Assembly (NCBI GenBank): GCA_964473155.1
Contig: CAYYNT010000054.1
Location: forward strand, 1 to 30,325
Direction of reading: 5' to 3'
Origin: JAJFUG01 sp964473155
Lineage (GTDB): Bacteria > Gemmatimonadota > Glassbacteria > GWA2-58-10
Length of the DNA stretch: 30,325 nt
Shown here: positions 22,825 to 30,325 of the stretch, piece after piece
How the letters are laid out: each line of letters starts with the position of its first letter
How positions within the stretch are numbered: position 1 is the stretch's first letter
Program-made: the position numbers and the translations under genes
The notes under the pieces: model-generated
The model's input: only the letters and a program-made list of their open reading frames with translations
The model's database searches: none
Told to the model about the DNA's origin: nothing

Positions 22825-24792
22825 TTATTTGGCCGGGGCCGCGCTCTTTTTCAGCACGATTTCCTCGTTGTCCAGAACCTCGAGCTGCTGGTAATGGCTT
22901 CGTATCGACATGTAAGCCGACACGGGGAAGACCGGCTTGTCCAGCACGAAAGTCTTCATGTACGCGAGTGTGCCTTCACTCTTTTCAAAGCGCCGGCCAT
23001 AGGTCCCGAAATCCCGCTCCAGGTATTCGTCTTTCAGGCCGGACTCCAGCTCGTAGCCTTCCGGCAGGTTGATCCGCACATTGGTGACCGCTGCATATGG
23101 ATATTCGAAAAACACCGGCGCGCTGCGCTTGACAGCGGCAAACGGCTCGGATGAGCATTTTACCCCGAGATGGGGTGAGAACATGATACGCTCAGAAACC
23201 ACCTTCGCACCGGATCTCGCCCGGACCGAATACCCGATAGTCAGGCTGTCGCAGGCTTTGAGGTCCTCCGGAACGGTCAGGCTTGTCACCTCGCCGTCCG
23301 CGAACCCGGAGCCGAGACGCTCGAGGATGTACTTTTTTCGCTCGTCCAGGCTCCGGTTCCTGATCGCCTCGATACATTCATCCGCGCACAGTCCGGTGGC
23401 TTTCATCCGCCCGTCCACGGTCACCGAGCCATCCTCCGCCACAGTCATTGACGCATCGTGCGATACCATGCTCTGCCAGGCTGATGAAACCGGCGTGCGG
23501 CTGAAAGAACCATGCTCCGAGTCCAGGACCAGGGCAGGCTGCCCCTGGTCCTGCCAGGGAAGCGCCCGCCAGCCGGAGAGCGAGCCGGCCGGGTTTATCC
23601 ACAGGGTGTCCCGTGCTCCTGGAACATAGACAATCAGTTTGTTGAACTGGGTCGGGCTGGGAAAATTACGCAGGAACGGCGGGTCGTTTCGGGTGGGGAT
23701 CATGGCCGGATACGCCCGGACATCAACATCCCGCAGCATCTGGATCATCAGCGCCGAAAGGTCCGCTGTCCCGCCTTCCTTTTTTTCCAGCGTGTACTCC
23801 GGAGGGGCGAAAAACAGCTCCTGCTGCGAGGTCCTCTTGTATTCGCAGTTCTGTTTTATATAACGGAACACCCGGTCTACTTTTTCAGTCAGCGCGCTAT
23901 CCGCTGCCTGCGCGGTGCATTGTTCCGCGGCGGCCTTTACCGCTCCGGCATCCCTGAGACCGGGAGTCAGAATGTTGTAGATTATTTTCGCCGTATTCTC
24001 CCAACTGTTGAAATAGTATCGCCGGGCGACAGGGATGGACGAGAGAGCAAAAAATATCTGGGTCCTGGTGGAGCTTACCGGCGGAGACAGCGGCTCCGGT
24101 GCGGCTTTGGCGATATTGTTCAGTTCCCAGGTAAAAAGCCCGTAATTGAGCATTCCTCCGCCGCCCGGGTAAGCAACATCCCTGCCTGCAGGCATGGGGA
24201 TAATTCCGGGGGGAAACAGATAATAATTGTAAACGTAAACAGATAACACCTTGACATTCATCTCGGAGTGAAAAGTGTATATCTCGTTCTGAAAATACCA
24301 TTTATCAAGGAAACTAATGTCACTCGATTTGCGGGAAAATTTGTACTCCACCACGCAGCCGGGTTCCACCGAGGGAAAGGCGAAAACGATTTCGAACATA
24401 TCCATCGAGCCGGCGCCGAATTTTATTCTGTTCCTGAGAAAATCCTTTTTCTCCAGCTTTATTATTCTGCCGTCCGGCAGGATTGTCCGGGCTTCGAGGT
24501 CCTCGATCTCGTTGTCCTCGCGGTAGAACAGATGGATGTCGGCATATTTGTAGCCCGCCTCCGAAAGGATCCGGGTCCGGCAGTACCGCTCGAAAATCAA
24601 CTCGGGTCCGACAGTCATATTCCCCTTGTCGAAAAGGATCACCGCCGGTTCGCCGGGGGCCTCCGCATATGAGGTTTTCTGGAGTTCGGAGGCATCCAGC
24701 GGCTCCCAGTCCATTTTCGCCAGCACCGGCGGCATCGGAACGGTGGTCATGATAACAGCCATCAGCAGAGTCAGGTGCATCATATTTTTCAT
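22825..24792 (-). CDS. secreted DUF3857/transglutaminase-like protein, catalytic triad lost
   Basis: This 655-residue protein has a signal peptide (to about 25, LAK) and the same three-part plan as its neighbour: DUF3857 (about 60-240), transglutaminase-like fold (about 295-410), and a C-terminal beta region. At the active site, the expected GDC is GGT (Thr342), the FNH is FNK (Lys385) and the LDP is INP (Asn400), so Cys, His and Asp are all replaced while the surrounding fold residues remain (YTLEKKEGGTADLSALM, SPTQFNKLIVYVP). It is therefore probably a non-enzymatic paralogue that binds rather than cleaves. The frame is intact over its whole length, so it is not an obvious pseudogene. AGGAG precedes the ATG by 9 bases. 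Confidence 0.88.
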   Translation of the reverse strand: MKNMMHLTLLMAVIMTTVPMPPVLAKMDWEPLDASELQKTSYAEAPGEPAVILFDKGNMTVGPELIFERYCRTRILSEAGYKYADIHLFYREDNEIEDLEARTILPDGRIIKLEKKDFLRNRIKFGAGSMDMFEIVFAFPSVEPGCVVEYKFSRKSSDISFLDKWYFQNEIYTFHSEMNVKVLSVYVYNYYLFPPGIIPMPAGRDVAYPGGGGMLNYGLFTWELNNIAKAAPEPLSPPVSSTRTQIFFALSSIPVARRYYFNSWENTAKIIYNILTPGLRDAGAVKAAAEQCTAQAADSALTEKVDRVFRYIKQNCEYKRTSQQELFFAPPEYTLEKKEGGTADLSALMIQMLRDVDVRAYPAMIPTRNDPPFLRNFPSPTQFNKLIVYVPGARDTLWINPAGSLSGWRALPWQDQGQPALVLDSEHGSFSRTPVSSAWQSMVSHDASMTVAEDGSVTVDGRMKATGLCADECIEAIRNRSLDERKKYILERLGSGFADGEVTSLTVPEDLKACDSLTIGYSVRARSGAKVVSERIMFSPHLGVKCSSEPFAAVKRSAPVFFEYPYAAVTNVRINLPEGYELESGLKDEYLERDFGTYGRRFEKSEGTLAYMKTFVLDKPVFPVSAYMSIRSHYQQLEVLDNEEIVLKKSAAPAK

Positions 24793-25378
24793 CGCTGCAC
24801 TCCTGTGCCTGTGGCATGATAAATAAGGAACTTCAAGGATGGGAATTTAACCCCTGATTCAACATCAAAGTACCGTGATAACCAAGAATTATTATGTGCC
24901 TTGACTTTTTCGAGAACGGTTATTCTATTACTTTTTTGTCGAGTAATTTTTCCATATTAATGATGAATCAGCTTATCGCTTCTTTTCATGCGATAATATA
25001 TCCGCTATTGGCGAATGCATCAATTATTTTTAATCCATGGATAGAAAGAAGACCGTAATTCCACGATTCATGCCGGAGAATACTATTTTCTGACACCGGG
25101 CGCCATAACTCGCACTAAACCCGATACCGGAATTCGTGAGGCTGCCAAAGTCTATGTCTGAAGCGGCATGTTCGAGCTGAATCTTCGGAAGTGTCGTGCC
25201 TGGAAGCACGGATTCAGGCGAAAGAGGACAGGGGATGGAGTAATCTCTTTTTCAGTCGATTGAGTTGGAAATGAATATTGGGTACAAAAGAAATATGCTC
25301 ATTTAAATTTCTTCATATTCCTCGAGTCTTCTTTTCAATGCATACCTGCAATGATTTCATCCGGACAGCGAAGCAATC
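24793..25378. other. non-coding AT-rich gap
   Basis: These 586 bases separate two minus-strand genes. They are clearly more AT-rich than the genes. I find no convincing gene, RNA fold, repeat copy or strong two-box promoter, although the promoter for the gene at 22825-24792 should lie within its first 200 bases. Confidence 0.55.
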
Positions 25379-27811
25379 TCAGAACCTTCCGGCCAGGGCC
25401 GCGACAGGAAAATTGTTCGATCTGACATCGCACATGAATCTCAGCAGGTCTATCGCATCTCCCAGAGACCATTTCCCGTCAGCATTGAAATCCAATCTCG
25501 TATCAGCGGGATTGCTGCGGGCAGACAGCAGAAGTTCAAGGACATCGGCAAGTCCCAACCGCCCATCGCCGTTGAAATCCCCCCGGAAAGACTGGTTGAT
25601 CGTGGAATCAATCCCGGTGGAAAGCTGCTCGAATTCAGCCGCCCCGCCCTGCCTGACCCAGGCGTCCAGGTCTCCGCGCAAATTGAACAGCACCTCGATC
25701 GGCGCGCCGCCCGCGGGCGTGATTTTCAGTCCGGCCCGGCTGGTGTCAATCTCCAGCGGCTGTACATCCGACATGGCCGCCACGGACTGATCGGCGATCT
25801 CGATTACATGCAGAAAATACTCCCGCCCGCTGACGCCCGGAGATTTCACTTCCAGACGCCAGGGTGCTAACGGGGCCTCCCTGCCGCCCTCGGTCATGTG
25901 GTTGTACTGGGCAGTCGGCTCATCGGGATGTCCCCAGCGCTCGTAGCCCGATCCTCCCCTGCGGACAAGCGTGGCTCCGGACGGCAGCACCGTTTTGAGG
26001 AAAGCCCGGCTGCGCCCGGTGCTCCTGACATATGAATCGTATCCGGCCGGATCGCTGAGCCAGGTGATGACGCCGGGCTGCTGGCTGGAGTAGACATGCC
26101 CGGCGACAAGCTCGGTTTCAGGACCGCTGACAGACGGTTCACTGGGCAGATGAAGGAACCAGTGCTTGTGCAGGGCCGCGCTTTTCGCATCTATCCGGTC
26201 GAATATGATGAAATAGTCCCGCTCTCCCCGCAGATACAGGTACTGACGGGTGACCTCGGAGGTCTTGCCGCTCCAGTAGGCCCGTGTCAGGTCCGCCGCG
26301 GAGTAGGTATAGTTCTTTCCCTGCCTGAACGCCTTGATCTGCCCCCTGTGCGCGATATCCGTCCCGCTCTCTCCCAGGGCATCCACGCGCATGATTCCGC
26401 CGTCACGCTCCGAATCAGTCTGTTCGCCGTCCACCTTGGCATACTGTTCCGTGGAGTCGAAGACCGTGACAATGTTGAACACCAGCGAGCCTCGGGAGTA
26501 GTAGTCGGCGTTGTTGTCTCCACGTCCGGCGGCGCGCAGAACCAGCCAGCCCTTTTTAGCGATCATGAAATGCCCCTCGTCATCCAGCGAGTGCCCGGCA
26601 AAACGCGGACCCACGCCGAAAAACGACCAGGTGGCGTCCGGATCGTCCCAGGCGCTGCGCATGTACACATGTCCGGCCCCGGAAAACAGCCTGGACGTGG
26701 GCCAGCCAGCCTGGCCGGGCGAAAGTTTTTCCACCTGCGGATCGTAGGTGACAAATCTTACCCAGGGCAGGTCCCAGACATTGTCCGGCCACGAACCGGC
26801 GTCATAAGCGGCGGATATGTAGTTTGCGACCGGGTCTTTGTATCTCGCGCCGAGGATAGGCGCTGTCATGCTCCACTGTTTCTCTATCCTGTCCGGCCAG
26901 TAGTTGTCATCGATACCGGCGGTCAGCCCGCTGAACGGCACGGTCGTATGGAGCGCCCAGTAATTCATTTCTTTCAGGAACGTGTTGTCCCGGCCGAGCT
27001 TGAACCAGTCCAGCCCGGTGGCGGTGCGCCAGGCCTCGAAGGCCCAGGGGATCACGCGTGTGGGGCCATAGGTTCCGTGGCCCATGCTCTCGGACCAGAC
27101 ACCCCCCATCAGGTCGAAACGCGGCAGGCAGTCATTCGGAATCCTCGAGGCGAAAGAATCCAGGTTCTGCCTGGCCGCGGCCTCATATTTCGTTCCCGCG
27201 CCGGCCAGGGCCAGGGCCACGAACAGCTTTGGCGTGATCCCGTCCCGGCAGTGCGGTGTGCTCAGGTGCTCCGGCCCCCAGGTCTGGTTGTACAGGAAAT
27301 CGCCGTACAGGAGAACGATTTCCGGCGTGTTGGTGTAGTGGTACAGCCATGTTCCCAGGTAATCTCCGAACTTTTTGCGCTCGGCCTCGCTCATGGAGTC
27401 ATAAATCCAGTCGTAGGCTATCGCGAAAGCCCCGAACTGGCCGCTGCCTATGTTGGAAAGGATAGTGCCGTCGCCCCAGAGCTTCTTCACCGCCTCGGCA
27501 TAGACATGAGCCGAATCGCCGCCCCGCTCGCGCTCGACCAGATAGGTCAGGGCCGTGCAGATCATCTCGTTGGGACGCAGATACTCGTTCCGAATGTTCC
27601 TGAACTGGCCGTTGGCCACCACCCAGTCGGCCTCGGCCTTGATCGAGGCGTAATCGCCGCCCGGCATTCCAGCGCCGGTGGCTTTCCGCACGAGAGAGGG
27701 CAGGATGGTTTTGTTAAGCATGATCCGGGGATGGTCCCCCAGCTCGTACGCGGAGCAAACTGTCCAGATAAAACACAGAAAGAGAACGGCGCTCAGAATA
27801 AATTTTCGCAT
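25379..27811 (-). CDS. secreted heparinase II/III-like lyase with C-terminal dockerin
   Basis: The product has 810 residues. A signal peptide (MRKFILSAVLFLCFIWTVCSA) is followed by an alpha-barrel region (about 25-370) and a beta-sandwich region that carries FAGHSLDDEGHFMIAKKGWLVL, the kind of His/Asp segment seen in heparinase II/III-like polysaccharide lyases. Residues about 743-795 hold two calcium loops, DFNGDGRLGLAD and DFNADGKWSLGD, a type I dockerin. The protein would cleave an acidic polysaccharide outside the cell and attach to a cohesin. I chose the ATG at 27811 because GGGAG lies five bases upstream; a GTG four codons earlier is possible. No cohesin or scaffoldin gene is in the window. 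Substrate unknown. Confidence 0.85.
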   Translation of the reverse strand: MRKFILSAVLFLCFIWTVCSAYELGDHPRIMLNKTILPSLVRKATGAGMPGGDYASIKAEADWVVANGQFRNIRNEYLRPNEMICTALTYLVERERGGDSAHVYAEAVKKLWGDGTILSNIGSGQFGAFAIAYDWIYDSMSEAERKKFGDYLGTWLYHYTNTPEIVLLYGDFLYNQTWGPEHLSTPHCRDGITPKLFVALALAGAGTKYEAAARQNLDSFASRIPNDCLPRFDLMGGVWSESMGHGTYGPTRVIPWAFEAWRTATGLDWFKLGRDNTFLKEMNYWALHTTVPFSGLTAGIDDNYWPDRIEKQWSMTAPILGARYKDPVANYISAAYDAGSWPDNVWDLPWVRFVTYDPQVEKLSPGQAGWPTSRLFSGAGHVYMRSAWDDPDATWSFFGVGPRFAGHSLDDEGHFMIAKKGWLVLRAAGRGDNNADYYSRGSLVFNIVTVFDSTEQYAKVDGEQTDSERDGGIMRVDALGESGTDIAHRGQIKAFRQGKNYTYSAADLTRAYWSGKTSEVTRQYLYLRGERDYFIIFDRIDAKSAALHKHWFLHLPSEPSVSGPETELVAGHVYSSQQPGVITWLSDPAGYDSYVRSTGRSRAFLKTVLPSGATLVRRGGSGYERWGHPDEPTAQYNHMTEGGREAPLAPWRLEVKSPGVSGREYFLHVIEIADQSVAAMSDVQPLEIDTSRAGLKITPAGGAPIEVLFNLRGDLDAWVRQGGAAEFEQLSTGIDSTINQSFRGDFNGDGRLGLADVLELLLSARSNPADTRLDFNADGKWSLGDAIDLLRFMCDVRSNNFPVAALAGRF

Positions 27812-28043
27812 CTTGTCTCCCACACGGTGATTAATACCGCCGGAACGTCACTTTAAAGTCCTTCTTCAACGGAGAAAACCATCGAACAGCCGTTTCCCCT
27901 TATCGTTATATCCGCAGAACTTAACTCTTGAGGGAATATAGATGGATAAAAGCCAGGGGGAAAGCTTTTACACGAGTTTAAAGTTCTGACCATAACTGTA
28001 CGGGGAAAAACTGGATAACATGAGCTGATTATTTAACAACTAT

Positions 28044-28355
28044 CCAATCAGAGAGAACAGGCTTTTAAGGACAGGGATTTCATGTCCTTTTCCGGCTTGT
28101 GGAAAAGGACCAAAAGACGCTGGGGGCCGTAAACTCGCATCGGCCACGGTGGAACAGAAAGCCTTGTGTGTGCGCGGCTCTTTTTCACGCTGCCCTGGTT
28201 GCGGGGCGGCGCTGACGCGCAATGGCCCGCCCGGCGTTGGAGCTGTTTCATTTTCCGGTGTGCGCGGGGCATCTGCTCCGCTCCTTCGTCCCGGCTCGGA
28301 CAGTACGGCCCCGGAGCGGCCCGCTGGGCCGTTTGAGAGAAAGACTGGTCATATA
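28044..28355 (-). repeat. dispersed intergenic repeat, copy C
   Basis: 28044-28234 is the inverse of 3-192, with hairpin arms at 28084-28093 and 28101-28110. 28235-28355 corresponds to the 5' part of copy B. It lies in the 962-base gap between the divergent dockerin enzyme and DUF4832 genes. Short open frames inside it have no recognisable product. Confidence 0.85.
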
Positions 28356-28470
28356 CCTTTAAGCGGCTGCCAGGCCGCGGTTGTTGATGGGGCCGCGCCT
28401 GTCTGAGCCTGCACTACGGGCAGCGTGTAAAAGAACTGTTAACGCCAGGGCCAGTTGAAGCTCAACAGTC

Positions 28471-28513
28471 CGGCGGCATTGCGCGCCAGCGCCGCCCGGT
28501 GACAAAGGAGCGG
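28471..28513 (+). repeat. partial repeat copy, opposite orientation
   Basis: These 43 bases (starting CGGCGGCATTGCGCGCCAGC) match copy A around 5-40 and copy B around 22565-22605 in the plus orientation. They face copy C at 28196-28234 as an inverted repeat. This suggests an insertion of one element into another or a larger element with internal inverted ends. Confidence 0.5.
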
Positions 28514-28588
28514 TATCAACGATCCGTATACACTTAAGCCGGAAAAACAGGCGCGGTCCGGACGAGTTGCGCGGCCCCGCTGGTTTTG

Positions 28589-28612
28589 CTGCTTTCGCCG
28601 AAACGAAAGCAG
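28589..28612. other. perfect 9-bp hairpin upstream of the DUF4832 gene
   Basis: CTGCTTTCG, a six-base loop and CGAAAGCAG form a perfect stem about 160 bases ahead of the start. No U-run follows, so it is not a standard terminator. It may belong to the repeat or to the leader of the next gene. Confidence 0.35.
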
Positions 28613-28773
28613 TTAAAGCAGTTACAACATATATCAAACCCAGGAATCACCAGGATTTTTCCCGGACAGCTTTGAGTTCTGACCGGAAAACATGCAATCC
28701 GGACGAGTATTCATTATCTTTCGTCTCTGAAAAAACCGAATGTAAAAACCTGTCCGCGGGGAGATATAAAGAC

Positions 28774-30207
28774 ATGAAATACTTCTGCGCATTTCTCATA
28801 GCGTTGTTTTCGACAGTATTCAACTGCCACGCCGCTGAAAACCTTCAGCGCGTATATCTCGCCGCGGGCTGGGATGAAAACAAAGTATGTGAAAATCCGC
28901 ATAAGGGCTGGTATTTCCACTATTTCGACAACGATACCGTCAGATATCACGACCGCCTGGCTCCCGGAGATTTCCTGGAGGATTTCCCTGGTCTTGACCA
29001 TATCTACCTTCGACTGGCCTGGAGCTATCTGGAACCGCAGGAGGGAGTTTACAACTGGGAGGTCATCGACAGGGTGATCGAGGCCTGGCGCGCCAAAGGC
29101 TACGGCGTGGCTTTCCGGATCACCTGCAAGGAAACCACGGCGAACCAGACCTACGCCACCCCTGAATGGGTCAGGCTGGCCGGGGCCAAGGGCACAATGG
29201 TCACCAACCAGCGCGACGGCAGCGCCACCTGGGAGCCTGACTACGGTGACCCCATATTTTTGGAGAAGCTGGATAATTTCCATCGCGCCTTTGCGGAGCG
29301 GTACGACGGCAGGGACTGGGTGGAGTATATCGACATAGGCAGTTACGGCGAATGGGGCGAGGGACACACCGGTTTCGGTACGGGCAAGGAATACCCGTTC
29401 GAGGTGATCAAGCAGCATATCGATATCTGGTTGAAAAACTACAGGAAAACCAGGCTGGTCATCAGCGATGATTTCGTGTCCGACAGAAGCGCTGACTGGG
29501 AAACGCGAAAACGGATCTACGACTATATGCGGGAAAAAGGCCTGTCGCTCCGGGACGACAGTATCTGCGTGGAATGGTACGTCCTGAATTTCGGCCTGAG
29601 CACGCTGAAAAATCCGGAGTGGTGGGCCGATTTCTGGCCCTCGGTTCCCACGGTCCTGGAGCTGGAGCATTACCACAAGACTGTCAAGACAGACTCATTC
29701 AAGGGCGGCGCGCCGTTGGCCGCGGCTGTCGAGATAATGCACGCCACCTATATCGGTTTCCACGGCGATGCCCGTCAGTTCCAGAAAGACAATCCGTGGC
29801 TTACCCCCAAGCTGGCCAACCGCTGCGGGTACTATTATTTCCCGGAAAGCATCGAGCTGCCGCGCTCGGCCGCTCCGGGACAGAAGGTCGAGATTACGAT
29901 GGAGTGGATAAACCGGGGCGTGGCCCAGGCCTACCAACATTACCCGCTGATGCTCCGCCTGAGCGATAATGCCGGTTCATTTGTTCTGCCGGTAGAGGGT
30001 GTGGACAACCGCGCGTGGGGTCCGGATTCCGTGTCCGCGTGCCGGGGCTGGATCAGCCTGCCGGACAGCCTGAGACAGGGAGAGTATCAGGTGTCAGTGG
30101 GCCTGAAAGTGGAAAATCACCGGAAAGAATGGCTGGAACTGCCCCTGGCGGACAGCCTGAAACTGGCGGATGGTTTCTACAAGGTGACTGACCTGAAAAT
30201 AAAGTAA
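28774..30207 (+). CDS. secreted DUF4832-type glycosidase-like protein
   Basis: The product has 477 residues with a signal peptide (MKYFCAFLIALFSTVFNCHA). The N-terminal part reads as a TIM-barrel glycosidase-like domain: CENPHKGWYFHYFD near 36, YLRLAWSYLEPQEGVYNWEVID near 78, and DIGSYGEWGEG near 188 with Glu residues that could serve as acid/base. The C-terminal 110 residues look like an Ig-like beta domain of the DUF4832 kind (PRSAAPGQKVEITMEWINRG). Catalytic activity is not proven. The ATG at 28774 is chosen because GGGGAG lies upstream and a signal peptide follows directly; a longer frame from 28567 would cross repeat-derived sequence. It sits between two repeat copies in the same orientation, 28044-28355 and 30287-end. 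Confidence 0.75.
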   Translation: MKYFCAFLIALFSTVFNCHAAENLQRVYLAAGWDENKVCENPHKGWYFHYFDNDTVRYHDRLAPGDFLEDFPGLDHIYLRLAWSYLEPQEGVYNWEVIDRVIEAWRAKGYGVAFRITCKETTANQTYATPEWVRLAGAKGTMVTNQRDGSATWEPDYGDPIFLEKLDNFHRAFAERYDGRDWVEYIDIGSYGEWGEGHTGFGTGKEYPFEVIKQHIDIWLKNYRKTRLVISDDFVSDRSADWETRKRIYDYMREKGLSLRDDSICVEWYVLNFGLSTLKNPEWWADFWPSVPTVLELEHYHKTVKTDSFKGGAPLAAAVEIMHATYIGFHGDARQFQKDNPWLTPKLANRCGYYYFPESIELPRSAAPGQKVEITMEWINRGVAQAYQHYPLMLRLSDNAGSFVLPVEGVDNRAWGPDSVSACRGWISLPDSLRQGEYQVSVGLKVENHRKEWLELPLADSLKLADGFYKVTDLKIK

Positions 30208-30286
30208 GACTGTATCTTGAGTCAAAGGGGGAAACAGGCAGTTTTGTCCGGTTAGGAATTTGCATCACGAGATCGAAAGGTTATTG

Positions 30287-30325
30287 TTTTCATGTCCTTT
30301 TCCGGCTTGTGGAAAAGGACCAAAA
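30287..30325 (-). repeat. dispersed intergenic repeat, copy D (cut by window edge)
   Basis: The last 39 bases repeat the core of copy C in the same orientation, with hairpin arms at 30294-30303 and 30311-30320. The window ends inside the element. 30208-30286 shows nothing else. Confidence 0.85.

Noticed and set aside
26096..27856. Plus-strand open frame (586 codons) opposite the dockerin enzyme
   Set aside because: The minus strand carries a signal peptide, lyase motif and dockerin; this frame has none.
22607..28272. Similar short peptides (sharing RLLVLFHKPEKDMK) readable in repeat copies B and C
   Set aside because: The shared reading frame follows from the conserved hairpin DNA. No consistent start or length exists, so I treat it as a non-coding repeat, though a codon-level test across many copies would settle it.
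1..30325. CRISPR array, tRNA, rRNA or prophage
   Set aside because: The repeats found are dispersed and not regularly spaced; no cloverleaf, rRNA signature, integrase or capsid gene was recognised by eye.

Overview
The window looks like chromosomal DNA of a Gram-negative, high-GC bacterium. It encodes a TonB-dependent outer-membrane receptor, several proteins with signal peptides and Tat motifs, and GC-rich third codon positions. The mix of two DUF3857/transglutaminase-like proteins, a DUF5107-TPR protein, a dockerin-bearing heparinase-like enzyme and a DUF4832-type glycosidase-like protein suggests an uncultured polysaccharide-using lineage, perhaps of the FCB/PVC type. The phylum cannot be fixed from this sequence. 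No rRNA, tRNA, CRISPR array, transposase or phage gene was seen.

Layout. 1-1447: an edge copy of a dispersed repeat, a small Cys-rich gene with a probable CTG start, wrbA, and a MITE-like element. 1532-9988 (minus strand): a compact, largely overlapping operon that reads, in transcription order, TonB receptor, solitary periplasmic ABC-type binding protein, HAMP histidine kinase, single-domain response regulator, REC-HD-GYP c-di-GMP phosphodiesterase, radical SAM protein and SAM methyltransferase. It looks like an envelope sensing and signalling unit with an enzymatic tail. 10091-13675: an HTH-REC regulator divergent from two tandem paralogues. Each paralogue fuses a degenerate receiver domain to a LuxI/FeeM-like acyltransferase. 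Shared short AT-rich motifs lie in front of the regulator and of the second synthase. This is the best candidate in the window for an undescribed system, possibly acyl-signal production with its own regulator. A second MITE-like element follows it.

14192-17600: a large secreted DUF5107-TPR protein, closed by a 20-bp perfect stem between convergent genes. 17669-20157 (minus): a Tat-lipoprotein FAD oxidoreductase whose stop codon overlaps the start of a NapH-like membrane ferredoxin. The ferredoxin carries an internal Tat-like motif and a four-cluster domain, so the pair is probably a quinol-linked electron-transfer module that ends in the periplasm. 20344-24792 (minus): two DUF3857/transglutaminase-like secreted proteins, the first with an intact Cys-His-Asp triad and the second with all three residues replaced.

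25379-30325: a heparinase II/III-like secreted enzyme with a C-terminal dockerin (minus), then a DUF4832-type secreted TIM-barrel protein (plus). Copies of one dispersed repeat with a conserved 10-bp hairpin sit at 1-192, 22405-22735, 28044-28355 and 30287-end. They bracket these accessory carbohydrate genes.
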